Assembly (NCBI GenBank): GCA_023101885.1
Contig: JALPQD010000017.1
Span: forward strand, 1,347,428 to 1,411,427
Length of the DNA stretch: 64,000 nucleotides
Source: Typhlomys cinereus
Taxonomy: Eukaryota; Chordata; Mammalia; Rodentia; Platacanthomyidae
Direction of reading: 5' to 3'
In this document: positions 23,440-34,600 of the stretch, one piece after another
How the letters are laid out: every line of letters starts with the position of its first letter
How positions within the stretch are numbered: position 1 is the first letter of the stretch
Translations under genes and position numbers: made by a program
The notes under the pieces: generated by a model
What the model was told of the DNA's origin: nothing
The model's input: the letters and a program-made list of their open reading frames with translations, nothing else
Databases searched by the model: none

Positions 23440-24845
23440 CTGCAAATAGGTGACAATTGCTCTTAGAGACGGCGAAGCCACTAACAGCCATAGACTGTCT
23501 TAAGTGGCGCCGTTCACGCTGATCTTTCTGTCAAGACATTTCTTGCATGTGGACCATGTACTTCCTGCACTTATAGTAAAGGTTATGAGTTCAAATCAAA
23601 GTAACTGTCTTTTCCAAGAAATTGTAATAAAAAACTTTAACTGGGTCCCCACATATACATCTTGACTGAGCTCTTTTTGGGCTAAAGTTTCTGGGCCCTT
23701 CCTTAGACAGCTCTCCTGCTGGTCCAGAAGTGCTAACTGCACACACTTCAGAGACTGGGATGGGGGACTTACGAACCACTTATTTTAGTTGCTTAAAGTC
23801 CTCTACAGATGACCTTTCCGAGAAGATATCTTGTCCAAATAATGGGACGTGGAATAGCTTCAAGTGCTTTTCTTTTTCTTTTTTTTTCAAGTGCTTTTCT
23901 TACTCAAGGAATATTTTTTAATCCAAAGAAAACATGACTTGAAGCAAAGAATGAGGTCATGTCAAGGAGGATAAGAAAGAATGATGGCGGCATGAGTCAT
24001 GAAATGGGTCAGGATGGCAGTGTGCAGACACCCTAGGATGTAGCCACATTTCCTCTTTGCATCGCCTTACAGTTCAAATTCAGGAAGGGATGATTAGATA
24101 TCATTCAGACTTTTAGGGAAACTCACAATTGTGTCTATGAATCTATTGTTCCCAAACTAGATGAACATAATGATGCTATCTGTATGACTACTCGTGATGA
24201 TTGTTTTTCAGCAGAAACTGGAAGTTTGGCAGAAGTAACATTAACAAATGCAGATCAAGTCAATGCTTCGAAAATATGTCCTAAAAACTGAGACAGTGAG
24301 GCAGACTTCGTTGCAGTCACACATGCTGCAGCTCCCTGTGACAAATCACTACACCCAACAGCACATATAACATTGACGAGGCTGCTGACACCTAATTTGA
24401 AATGAATTCTCTCCAGTTACGTTCATCTGTTATTAACTGTGATGCTAGATTGATATTTTAAAATGACTTTCATAAATTTCAGAGTTCTTAGTTGGCTCCT
24501 TGAAGCTATTTGATTTCTTACTCAGCCTATATTTAGCAATACTTAACCATTTTTGCTCATTTTTGTATAAGATGAATAACTATGATCTCCCAATCTATAC
24601 TAAGTTCATTTATCTAATGCACATCTTATGGAAGAAAGGTCTAACATGTATCAAATTGCCAACCAAATGAAGTTATGTGTATTTTACACAGACAACTATC
24701 TTCTTCAAGAAAAAAATGTTCTAAAAGAAATACAAAATAGTTTTGTAACATGCCACAGGTTATCTGCATTGGAACAAAAACTAATATGTGTCATTTTAAA
24801 GAACTATAAGCCTGAAGTTATTTAAGAGCACTTAAATGGTCATGC

Positions 24846-24954
24846 CTTGTTGCTTCAATTTTCTTCGACGAAGCTTTGTAGAAAGGCTGTTCTTCATTAT
24901 ACTCATCGAGTACTCCCCAGCGGAGATGTGCCCATTCATGGACAAAAACTCTAC
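24846..24954 (-). CDS. CLCA4: CLCA4 exon 4, zinc-metalloprotease motif
   Basis: Too short to stand out as an open frame, but clear from homology and splice phase. After ttttcctacag it encodes [20 protein letters not shown] and continues to KKIEAT (residues 150-185, plus two bases of R186). H155, E156 and H159 form the HEXXH zinc site, with the acidic D166/E167 pair following as in other CLCA proteins. The self-cleaving protease core is therefore intact. The 3' end abuts gcatga rather than a GT donor (see findings); no alternative GT nearby keeps the phase. Confidence 0.9.
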
Positions 24955-25686
24955 CTGTAGGAAAACATTTTCAAGTACGTGATCATACTTCAAGTGCCAA
25001 ATTTTGTATTCAATACCTTACTTTGAATACAGTATATTTAGGTATAAGTTTTCCATACCTTGTTTATAAGAAGAGCTTATTATACTAAAAGACATTTTAT
25101 TCTCATTAATATACTATCTACAACCTGCTAAATCAATACAAAATTTACAGAGTGTGTACTATAGTCAAAGCAAATTAGGATTTTGGTGTCAGTTCTTGGG
25201 GCATTCCAAATACCGACCTTGCCAGCTGCATAATCAAATACAGAAGTAATTCTGTTGTATTGAGATATCATGGGGTACAAGTAGGTAAAATGTCTAAAAA
25301 TGCTCAAAAGGGGTTGATAATGATGATTATCAACATCTGGTATATAGAAGCATTAATTATATGAAACAATTATTATTTTAAGTGCAATACCAGATACTGT
25401 GAAATATAAAGATGTATAACGTATAGTCTGAGTTGTAGACTTTTAAAGGAGGAATTGTGATAAAACATTTTCATAAGAATCTTGGCATAAATGCAGGTAA
25501 ATCTACAGTTTGAGATGAAGAAAGAATTTATAGTAGAAGTTTTATTTTAGCAGTGTTAGAAAAGCTTCAGAGACTCAGAAATGGGCAAGGAGAGAATGGA
25601 ATAAAGTCTGTTTTGCTACAGTGCTCAAATGGCCTCATGTGAGATATTTTGGATAACAGTATTAGTACTATCCAGTACTACAGGTT

Positions 25687-25915
25687 AGTAGCCCACGCAT
25701 GCACTCTGATAGCTTGTGCATGCATTCTAGTAGCCTATGCATACATTCAAGTAGCCTGTGCATGCATTCTAGTAGCCTGTGCATGCATGCCAACAGCTCT
25801 GGCATGCATTCTAGTAGCCCGTGCATGCATGCTAATAGCTTGTGTATGCATTCTAATAGTCCACGCATGTATGCTAGCAGCCCACACATGCATGCTAGCA
25901 GCCGGTGCATGCGTT
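25687..25915 (+). repeat. 21-bp minisatellite, about 11 copies (CLCA4 intron 3)
   Basis: Unit gtgcatgcattctagtagcc plus one base, diverging mildly between copies. The core GCATGC is palindromic. Because 21 is a multiple of 3, both strands show long open frames that are not coding. Confidence 0.9.
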
Positions 25916-26338
25916 CTCTTGCTCAGCAGCTGGCACTGTGATTCTTTCTAGCTCTCTACACATTTGTTTTCCCGGCATCTGCTAATTAACATCCAGTTTT
26001 GGAGAAGTAGAAAATTAAAATCTTGCCTTAGGTATACCTTAAAAAGTAAAAAATAAAAAACAAAAAGAAAACCTTTCATGTTTTTGTTTTCTATTTAAGT
26101 TTCTGAAGACATTGTAGATACTAGATCAGCTAGTTAACCTGGATTAACTAGTTTAAGCTCATAAAGATGCTGTGAAGTACAAATTTCTGTATTCATTTAC
26201 CAAGAGTAAGTATGGGGAGGGTAGGCCATCTGTTTAAGGACCAGGGGAACAGGATTTGGACTAAGGCCTCCCCCTTCAAGGCCTGCTTGAGCACAGAGCT
26301 GCTCAATGCAAATAAAATGCTTTAACCAAATTTCCTAC

Positions 26339-26486
26339 CTGATGGTCCATACTCGTCTTGTTTTCTTCCCAGTACAAAGTCAGGTGTAAAATGAATGTAT
26401 TCTGCTTTCTCCTCACATCCTGCGAACTGCCTGGTGTATGGTTCATCACTGCCTGGGACGTTGGGTAGTGCGACTATAACATCAGC
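26339..26486 (-). CDS. CLCA4: CLCA4 exon 3
   Basis: Starts after ccttctcag with [20 protein letters not shown] and ends at GPSG with one base of the next codon (phase 1) before donor gtagga. Covers residues 101-150 of the metalloprotease domain, including the conserved [12 protein letters not shown]. Confidence 0.93.
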
Positions 26487-26603
26487 CTGAGAAGGTTTTA
26501 AAAGGTCAGTAAACTTTAATAACAGCAATGACAACAGCTAGAAAAACTCTCCAAGCAGTCCGTCTAATCCGGCAACACCAGAATGCATCAGAAAAGTCTC
26601 TCT

Positions 26604-26640
26604 TTCTCTCTCTCTCTATCTCTCTCTCTCTCTCTCTCCC
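26604..26640 (+). repeat. TC array in CLCA4 intron 2
   Basis: CT run 25 bases inside intron 2, just past the exon 2 donor on the minus strand (so GA-rich in the transcript). Confidence 0.85.
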
Positions 26641-26664
26641 CTTAGAGAAGATTTTGACACTCAC

Positions 26665-26805
26665 GTGCGTGTAGCTTTCAAGTTTTGGCCTCGTGTATTG
26701 AGCATTGTTGCTCCAGCTCTCAGGAATCAATATAGATACACTTTTGAAAGAAAATCTTTTCTCCGTGGCTTCAAACAGGTAAGTAGATGCTTCGGTCACC
26801 ATTTT
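26665..26805 (-). CDS. CLCA4: CLCA4 exon 2
   Basis: Follows an acceptor ending gatgacag and encodes [20 protein letters not shown] onward to SYTH (residues 54-100), ending before donor gtgagt. It is part of the CLCA N-terminal domain, and the motif YLFEATEKR is shared across the family. Both joins are phase 0. Confidence 0.92.
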
Positions 26806-27109
26806 CTGTCATCAAAGGAAAAGTCACGTGAGGATGGTTGGGGTGCAGGCTCATCTCAGGTGCTTCCCACCATTAGTCATCAGTGCAAAGCAACTGACTA
26901 ATGAGCGGGGTCTCTGCTCACAATTCTAACCTGACACCTGTCAATCCCGAATTGCTGCTTCATCCTGCACTTGGAAAGGCATCTGTCTTTTATCTTTTTA
27001 TTGCAATGCTTGGCAATTATAGGAGCTGATTCATATCAACTGTGGACTTGTGCCTTAGAGTCATTTACGTGGTTCCATATTTGTGTTAGCACTTTCTGGT
27101 TGATTTATG

Positions 27110-27483
27110 TAAGCCTGGCTTCCTTACTTTTTAATGGATATAGTTGTATGTTGGCTTTAGGCGTGCATAAAGATGCAATATTGTACAAAGATAGAATGAA
27201 CTGGAAAATACTCTAAAACTGGTGTCGTTCCTGATTAGATGGAACCCAGGTCTAAAACAGCTTTACTAGATACAGACTAGTAAAGACTGGGGAAGACAGT
27301 CTATAGGTGTTGTATGGGGAGGGAATTTTCTTTCCCACCCCACCATTAGGAAAGGCTTCCTTACTTCTTCACTTTTTAACGGATAGAGCTATATATTAGC
27401 TTTAGGCGTGCATAAAGATGGAATGTTGTATTAAGATGGAATGAACTGGAAAATATCCTAAAACTGGTGTCATTCCTGGGTGC
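27110..27483. repeat. Duplicated 120-bp segment in CLCA4 intron 1
   Basis: 27117-27236 and 27354-27480 share ctttaggcgtgcataaagat and gaatgaactggaaaatat/ac with about 85-90% identity, in direct orientation about 240 bp apart. Confidence 0.8.
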
Positions 27484-28060
27484 TGATCCAGGCTGTCTGC
27501 AGGTGGGATTCTGGAAAAATCCATAGTGTAGGTGAAACTTGGATCACAGAATTGTTGCTATGCCACCAACCTGCAGATACCAACTTATATTCGGTAGCAT
27601 AGGCTCAAAGTTGCAATGATTTACAAAAGTCCTGCCTCTGTAGAACGTACTGTGTAGTGGGAGTCACAGGTACAAGACAGATGCTTAAAGTGACCTATTC
27701 TGTGTGATTGGGGTCCCTAGATGAGAAATTTTGGATGTGGATGTGATGTCACCATCCCTGGAGAGCCATGCTTCCTCCATGACAGGCTCCTCGGCGATGT
27801 CTCCGCGCTTAACACAAGTCCTCAAGGAAGCTGCTCCTTAGAATCGCAGCTCTCTTCCTCGTTAACCTGAGAGTCCACTGTGCTGACTCACATGGACTGT
27901 ATAAAGGGCACAACCTGATTAGTCATAAGGCCAGTCAGAGTCCAGAGAACTGAAGGTCTAGAGAGCTGGCGGGGAGGTAAAGGGCTCTGGAGAACAGTAA
28001 AGTCGCACAGACAGAAGACAGATGCAAGAAATCTCTCTTTCCTAGGACGGCTCTGTCTTT

Positions 28061-28071
28061 CTTTAAGCTGT

Positions 28072-28144
<73 letters not shown>

Positions 28145-28348
28145 TCACACTGTCTCTCTGCGGAGGACCAAGGGAGACCTCAGGAATCATCCTGGATCGC
28201 TGCTACCTCTTTTTTGCCCACCAGGGCCAGAAGTGCAGGCTGCTGCCCGATTCCATCTGCGGCTTTTTATGTGGGACCTGGGATCCAAACTCAGGGCCTT
28301 CTGCTTGGAAGGCAGATTCTTAACCCCTGAGCCATCTCTCCAGCCCAG
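28061..28348 (-). mobile_element. Older SINE in CLCA4 intron 1, full length
   Basis: TG and AG runs at 28070-28140 are the tail; the head ends gccatctctccagccca. 11-bp duplication GCTCTGTCTTT at 28050-28060 and 28349-28359. Confidence 0.82.
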
Positions 28349-28875
28349 CTCTGTCTTTTTAAAATGGGATATTTAGTTCTCCATGGGTTGACGTGATCGC
28401 TGTCTGTGCATCTGGGGTTAAGGTGTTGTGTTGACTGAAGATGAGTTGTAGGTGGAGCTGACACAGTGTTCTCTACAATTGCATGTTCGGCATGGCACAA
28501 CTCCACGGCCTGCCCATGGCCCTTTGGCCATGTCAACAGCAGTGTGTTCTTAGATCACGGGAAGGTTTCAGAAACACCTAGTAGGTAGCACTTATGTCCT
28601 GGGATATCCTCAGCTGACCAATAATTATGGTTTTTTTTGTTGTTGTTTTTTGTTGTTAAAATCCAGAAATCCTACAGCAGTATTTCTAAATTCTCAGAAT
28701 TCCTATAATGTTCTGGTTGGGTCAAAGAAGATGAAGATATTAGTATTTGCAAAAGGGATTTCTTTCAAAGCAAAAAAGAAATATGAACACAAATAAAAAA
28801 AGGAAAGATGAAAATTGAGGATCTTAGGTCAGACGATGCAAGAAAGTCTCTCTTCCTAGGCGCTCTGCTTCTTAA

Positions 28876-29007
28876 GCTCTGTGGTGGTGTGTGTGTGTGT
28901 GTGAGAGAGAGGAGAGAGAGAGAGAGGAAGAGGAAGAGGGAGAGAAGAGAGGAATCACAAGCTGGCTCCTGTGGAGGACCAAGGGAGACTTCAGGAATCA
29001 TCCTGAA
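28876..29007 (-). mobile_element. SINE tail fragment in CLCA4 intron 1
   Basis: Only the TG/AG tail and the last part of the body (ggaccaagggagacttcagg) are present; the tRNA-like head is missing. Probably 5'-truncated on insertion. Confidence 0.65.
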
Positions 29008-30677
29008 TATCAATATCAAGGTTTGCCAAGTTGCCTGCTGCCGGGTGTAAGAACAGGCTTTATAAAGGGCCAAAACAGTGTCAAGAAGCATTGTGAGACG
29101 CAGGCCTCTCTGAAAAAATATGCAGTTTCTACTTGTATCATTTAAGTAGAAATGCCACTAATATTCTATAAAACACTGATTTCTGAAAAGTTTGAAATTA
29201 TTGATTATTCCTGTACATTAAGAATCTCTCATTCAGAATCAGCTGCATTATCTGCTCTTTAAATCTGTATCATTTAGTAAAACCAATTTTTATTCTCTGG
29301 AATTCAAAAGGTCCTAGTGAGCAAGCACCTGTGTGGTATGAGAGAGTTACACCACGGAATCACCAGATCACGGCTCAATTCATGCCCACTGGGGCTCAAC
29401 TAATTGAGTTAATGATAATAGCAATATCATTATCAATGAAATGACACATATCACCATAACACCAATTCTGTGTTACATGGAATATTACAGTCGGAAGAAC
29501 TTCAAGAAATCAGAGTTCCAGGTTTAGCACTGGAGGTGGACACTTCTTGTTGGCTTCCACTGGTGGATTCACGTCCCCAGTACACCCATGACCTCTGCTT
29601 TTGTCTACGCACACATTGACCCCAATTCCGATTCTCCCCTTTGAAGACTCAACTTGAATTAAAAAAAAAAAACCAATTAAAAAAAAAAAAACTCTCTTAA
29701 AATGACTCCAGATCTCCCAGGTAACAAAATTTCCCTGCTTACAGTTGTTCCTTCCTAGTGGATGATTCCACCTTTCCAAGTATTGAGGCCAAAGTTTGAT
29801 GTTTTTCTCGACTCTACATTTCCTTTCTGCCTTCCCCTATCAATCACGCATCTAGGTCAATAGACAATGTTATGATATCTTCAAAGTATTTTTCAGACTG
29901 ACACACCTTGATGAGCCTCGTTTTGCACACCTAGGTACCTACCACCTCACCAGCCTGAGCTGCTCACCTGGTTCTTCCGCAGCTGGGTGTTACCATAACA
30001 TTCATACCAGATGCACGACAAGCACAAGCTTCTAAAATTTCCTGCGGTAAGACTGATTCTAGGACACGCACCAAAGTACACACCATGTCTGCTAAGAACT
30101 CTCGCAGGTCTCTCTCACCTCTCGGGTTCAGTGATCTCCTTTCTACTCATCTTGGTATCCGCTCAGAAGTCACTAGTCACAAGTGAGGGCTTTTTTCCCC
30201 CCTAATTCTACATGGAGCAGTAACTTACACTCTCCCCTTATTCCAGATACACACCACCTGGTACCCCTTTTTTGATTTAGTGCACAACATATCAACCTAC
30301 TTTCATCTGATTTGTTATTTTATTCCTTTATATTAGTTATAACTCAGAAAAGACTATATTTCATAATACCCTTTCCTTTTATTCCCTTTCAGCATGCCAT
30401 ATGCATTCAAAAATATTTAAGAAACAAAGATGTTCAATTTCTAAATTCGACATGAGGAAATGGAGGATGAGAAAAGCCTTATTTTGTCTTTGATCTTGTG
30501 ATAAGAAAGGGTAGAACCCTTCTAGAATCTTCTAGAACCTTCTAGAACCTTCGTCTAGAGCTTCCATCTCCCTGCACATGTTCCAGTACTATCCAGTACT
30601 GCTTTAAACTTCTGAAGCCTTCACTTTTGGCCTTTTTCTCTTCTAATTCAAAGAGAGGAGATCCTATTTTCCTTTAC

Positions 30678-30836
30678 CTTTATTTCTTCAATTATCGTTT
30701 TGTTTTCTGGAACGCCGGGATCGATAGCGATGATAAGGTCTTCGTAACCATTGTCACTCAGCTTCACGAAGGAAGAGTCTGACTCGAGGATCAGGTGCAG
30801 GAGGAAGAGAAAGGCAAAGCCTCGGAAAAGCCCCAT
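30678..30836 (-). CDS. CLCA4: CLCA4 exon 1 (start codon, signal peptide)
   Basis: ATG at 30836 opens [19 protein letters not shown], a typical signal peptide: one basic residue, then a leucine/phenylalanine-rich core. The sequence after it, [20 protein letters not shown], matches the mature N-terminus of human CLCA4. The exon covers residues 1-53 and ends in phase 0 at EEIK before the donor gtaaag. The start is fixed by homology and by the TATA box just upstream. Confidence 0.93.
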
Positions 30837-30837
30837 T

Positions 30838-30900
30838 GTGCCTCTTTGGGGCGTCCTGCTCCCCTCATCTCTTGCCAGGTGTATATATATACCCTCCTGA
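30838..30900 (-). promoter_or_regulatory. Candidate TATA promoter of CLCA4
   Basis: The minus strand has an alternating TATATATA at 30891-30882, about 45 bp upstream of the ATG at 30836. A start site 25-30 bp downstream would fall near 30855-30861 and leave a 5' UTR of only about 20-25 bases. A TGATAA (WGATAR) motif lies just upstream near 30903-30908, which would suit GATA4/6 control in gut epithelium. The TA run is short, so chance cannot be excluded. The start site is inferred. Confidence 0.5.
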
Positions 30901-31104
30901 AAGTTATCACTGATTACGACATGTGGACTGTATAAAGGTCAATGTTTATGCATGGGAAAATACATAGCTAGTTTATAAAATAGTTTCATTGTATTCTACC
31001 ACTGAAGGGATCAGGAAGTGTCATAAAACACACGGCACATTTTCCTTTTGAGATACAATTTTTTTCTTCCTAAGTTTGGTTACTTTATTAATGTGGACAT
31101 AAAT

Positions 31105-31399
31105 TACATTTCTTTTTTTAAAGTTTTTTGAATATTCATTTATTCATTTGTGTATATGAGTATATCAGTGAGCACTATATGTCTCTGTGGAGGACCAAAG
31201 GTGACTTCAAGAATCATCCTGGATTGCTTCTATCTCCTTTTCACTTCACTCTGGGATTTCCCAGGCTCAGCCCACCAGGGCCAGAAGTGCAGGCCACCAC
31301 CATTTCCACCTGGCATTTTTATGTGGGACCTGTGATCTGAACTCAGGACCTTCTGCTTGGGAGGCAGAGTCTCAATCCCTGAGCCATCTCTCCAACCCT
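31105..31399 (-). mobile_element. Older SINE upstream of CLCA4
   Basis: Body (ggaccaaaggtgacttcaag) and head (gagccatctctccaaccc) on the minus strand, about 270 bp upstream of the CLCA4 start. Confidence 0.75.
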
Positions 31400-31699
31400 A
31401 GATTATATACAGTAAAATGTGAAAATAAATGAACAGACAGAGTAATGCTAAAACTGTTGCTCACTTTTAAAGACCAACTTAATTGTTATCTGAATTATTT
31501 ATTATCTAAACAGTAACAATGTAAATACCACCAAGTTAGGCAAGATGAGCTTGAAACCCAAATTAAAGATTTTGGAGAGTATGATAAAACTAAAACTTGA
31601 TAAATTCAAGTTATTAGAATAAACTAAGACAAACCAAAACCTGTCTGGTAACAAATGAGTAGAATTTCTTTCAACCTGGTACATTGCCAGTTAGAGTTG

Positions 31700-34600
31700 A
31701 AGAAGAGTGAAAATATTAGTAATTAATATTTACCAGGATACAGAATATCTTAATCCTTGTAGTAACTCTTAGGAAGATATGTGTATCGCATTCAATTTAT
31801 GTGTGGAGAAGCACAATTTAAAACTTGCCAATTTCACACAGCTAGTGAGTGTCAGATGATGTGGATGGCATCTCTAAGCCCAGCATTCTCATCCCAAAAC
31901 CTAGGGATTCAGTCTCTTCAGAGATTGAATTGTTATTTATAAGACAGGTTACTCAGTGAGAAAAAAGTAGAGAAGGAAGGTGTCAAGTTAGGAGTCATGA
32001 TGGTAAATCCAGCGTCTTGTCCTGAAGTAAAAGCAGCCAGAACGCACTAGAAATCCAAAAGAGAACTGAGAGGACACAGTGCCATATCTTTGGCCACATC
32101 ATCCATGCCCAGTTTGGCTTCTCACGTGGTGCCCCACCTCCTTCCATTCCTTCAGTAACATTACAGGGACAATTCATCATGCAGTCATGGAATTACTAAG
32201 TGGTACAAGGTTCTGGATGGAGCCGTTACACGGGCAACCCCGTAGAAGCTGTTATGATCCAGAGTAGTTGGGGACAGAGGGTGGATAGACCCATCTTTTG
32301 TAGCCTTTCTTGTTGGTTTTTTTTTTTTTTTTCTATTGCTGCCTCTCTCTCACTTGGCTGTAGTGTGGTGGCTTTAGGCAAAGCACACATGCTCCAATCC
32401 CATTTGTGGTTTCTCAGACAAAATTTTCTGACTGGCATATGATGAAATGGTGAGTGATTGTCCTTGTATCTAACAACGGTCCATCACAATACCTGAACAG
32501 CAGCTTGTCCAAACATGTTGGAGTCACCCGGAGAACCTAGCTCCTCTCTGTTGTTTGGAGGGTAATTTAGTCTTTTGTTTGGCCACTTTAAAACCCAGTA
32601 TATTAAGCAAGAAACAAAGCAAGATCACAGATTTTTTCTACACTCCTGGGACCTTCCATGATTCAAGATTTCCTCTTGGACTTTCTTTTTTACTTAATAT
32701 CCAGATTTCTCTCCTTCTCCTTCTTGGATTGTTAAATTTCTGGAACTCCAAATCCTTTCTGTTCTGTAAGGCGCCTCGTTTCAATACACACTCAACCTCA
32801 CCAAGATGAAATGAACGGATTTACTAAGCACTATGAAGGACCCTTACTTTCCTGCAGGTCTGGGTGAGAATGGACGGCTGGAAGTGATTCCATTTCTTCT
32901 CCCTGTCAGAGGATTGGGCTCTGGGTAGCCCCCCCTTTTTTTCTGGAATAGTCAAATAGTACAAAACTCTCAATTTATAAGGAAGTTTTCATCTACAACT
33001 GGTCACCCAGTTCTTTGAAAATGTACACTCAGTGGATACTACAGAAAAAACGTGTGACTTAAAGAGATTTTCTTCATATAATTGAAATATAGAAAAGAAT
33101 AAAGGAAGTTTTTATTTTGTTAAAACAAAATGCCTTAAGTAGGGTTTGTCCGAAGGTTTCACATCAGCAGGAAGTACTCAAGAGTTATCTATTCATTGTG
33201 TACAAGCCATTTTGTATGCACTGGGATTCTGCAAGGACAAGAAGGAGCAGTGTTTTCTGAGCTTATCTAAGTACATCAGGTGTTAGCTTACATGAACTCG
33301 TTTACTTTTCATAACACTTCTTTGAAGTCCACGCCATCATCTAACTTTTACAAGTTATGGAACAGTTGTAACTCACAAATATTAAGGTAATCGGCCAAAT
33401 CTGTTTCATCGAGGAAGGGGAGGAGAAAAGCTGTGAATTTGCTCACCTGTTTCTACCCTGATTTACGGTTGGATGGATCATGCCTGATTGGTTACATGGG
33501 ATATGGTGTTCTGACCAAATCCCAGAATGTGCCAGAATGTGAAATCTCAGTGTCTTTTGCCTCTGGCTGGGACAACTTCTGAGACGTAACAGGGGTCTCT
33601 GTGGTCAGCCTGGTGCAGCCTGAGATGCTCTGCTGTGGTCCCGTTCCTGCTTGGCGGCTGCTCCTTAGCCGCCATGTTTCCACCATCCACTTACTATTTC
33701 TTTTTCTTTAGTAAATTTCTTGTCCGAATTTCTTTGTCTCGTAATCTGCTTTAGTCGAGCCTAGCCCAAGATAGGGTCCCATGCCTTAACTTCTCAAACA
33801 ATATTTAATAATATTATTGCATGCCGTATACTAATTTAATTCCCAGCACAGCCCCTCAAGTAGACATCAGTTTCCATTTTACAAATGAGAAAACTGAGCC
33901 TTAGTATTTGTTCAACATCATATACCTTTTGGTGTGGGAACCAAGTGGAATCCTTGATCTCACTCTAATCTTTATGCTGCATCCTTGAAATCATACCATG
34001 TACCTTGGCAAGAGTCCAAATCCAGAGCTGGTCAAAACCTCTATTTGAGGGAGACTATTAAAATCTACTGATAAAAATCCCAGTAGCTCATGTAGTTATG
34101 GAGGGAAGTGTCCCTTCTGATGTTCTGTCTATTTTTCTGTATTTAGTAAGCTGTGAATTTCCTGAAATATGTCAGAAAAGATCATTTGTTAGATGCATTT
34201 TTTTGTTGCAAATACCTATCCTAAAATCTGAGACTTCTTATTCAGAAATTTCTTTTGGGAATTAACAAACAAACAAATAATAAAAAAAATCCCAGTGTCA
34301 AAAAAGCCAAAGTCTAACACATTTTATAATTTTCTTTCCCTTAAGATCTAGATTTCTATAATGAGAAGAAGCTAAATTCTTATCTGTGGAAAGCATATAG
34401 TAAGTCAGTCCATCTTCATACTAATCTCTTAAGCATTTATGGAACATAGGCTTTGTGATAAGCTAGAGATAGAAGTTCTTTTCCTTAGGAGAACTGCAAT
34501 TTAGTGAAGAAGGCTGACCTATGAAGACCTACTGTAAAAATGGATGAGTACCCTAATAAAAATGTGTAACATCCAGAACACACACCCTGGTTGTTTCATT

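Larger units (their letters stand above)
11065..30861 (-). other. CLCA4: CLCA4 gene locus, 14 coding exons, possibly a pseudogene
   Basis: Fourteen minus-strand blocks join with consistent splice phases into a protein of about 931 residues once three apparent 1-bp insertions are discounted; human CLCA4 has 919. Order: signal peptide (about 1-21), CLCA N-terminal metalloprotease domain with HEWAH at residues 155-159, VWA domain with MIDAS DISGS at 312-316, T383 and D413, beta-sandwich region, FnIII-like domain (about 745-855), and a hydrophobic C-terminal tail. The match to human CLCA4 is close throughout, including MGLFRGF at the start and [18 protein letters not shown] in exon 13. The family acts at the epithelial surface, where it self-cleaves and modulates calcium-activated chloride conductance; human CLCA4 is typical of gut epithelium. 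Exons 1-10 are open; frameshifts near 16777, 11522-11524 and 11370 interrupt the rest. CLCA1 lies upstream on the same strand. Orthology is firm; whether the gene still works is not. Confidence 0.9.

Noticed and set aside
25687..25915. CRISPR-like array of short repeats
   Set aside because: The units are head to tail with no spacers, in a mammalian intron.
25649..25951. 100-codon alanine/cysteine repeat protein
   Set aside because: Translation of the 21-bp minisatellite; open in every frame and without a coding context.
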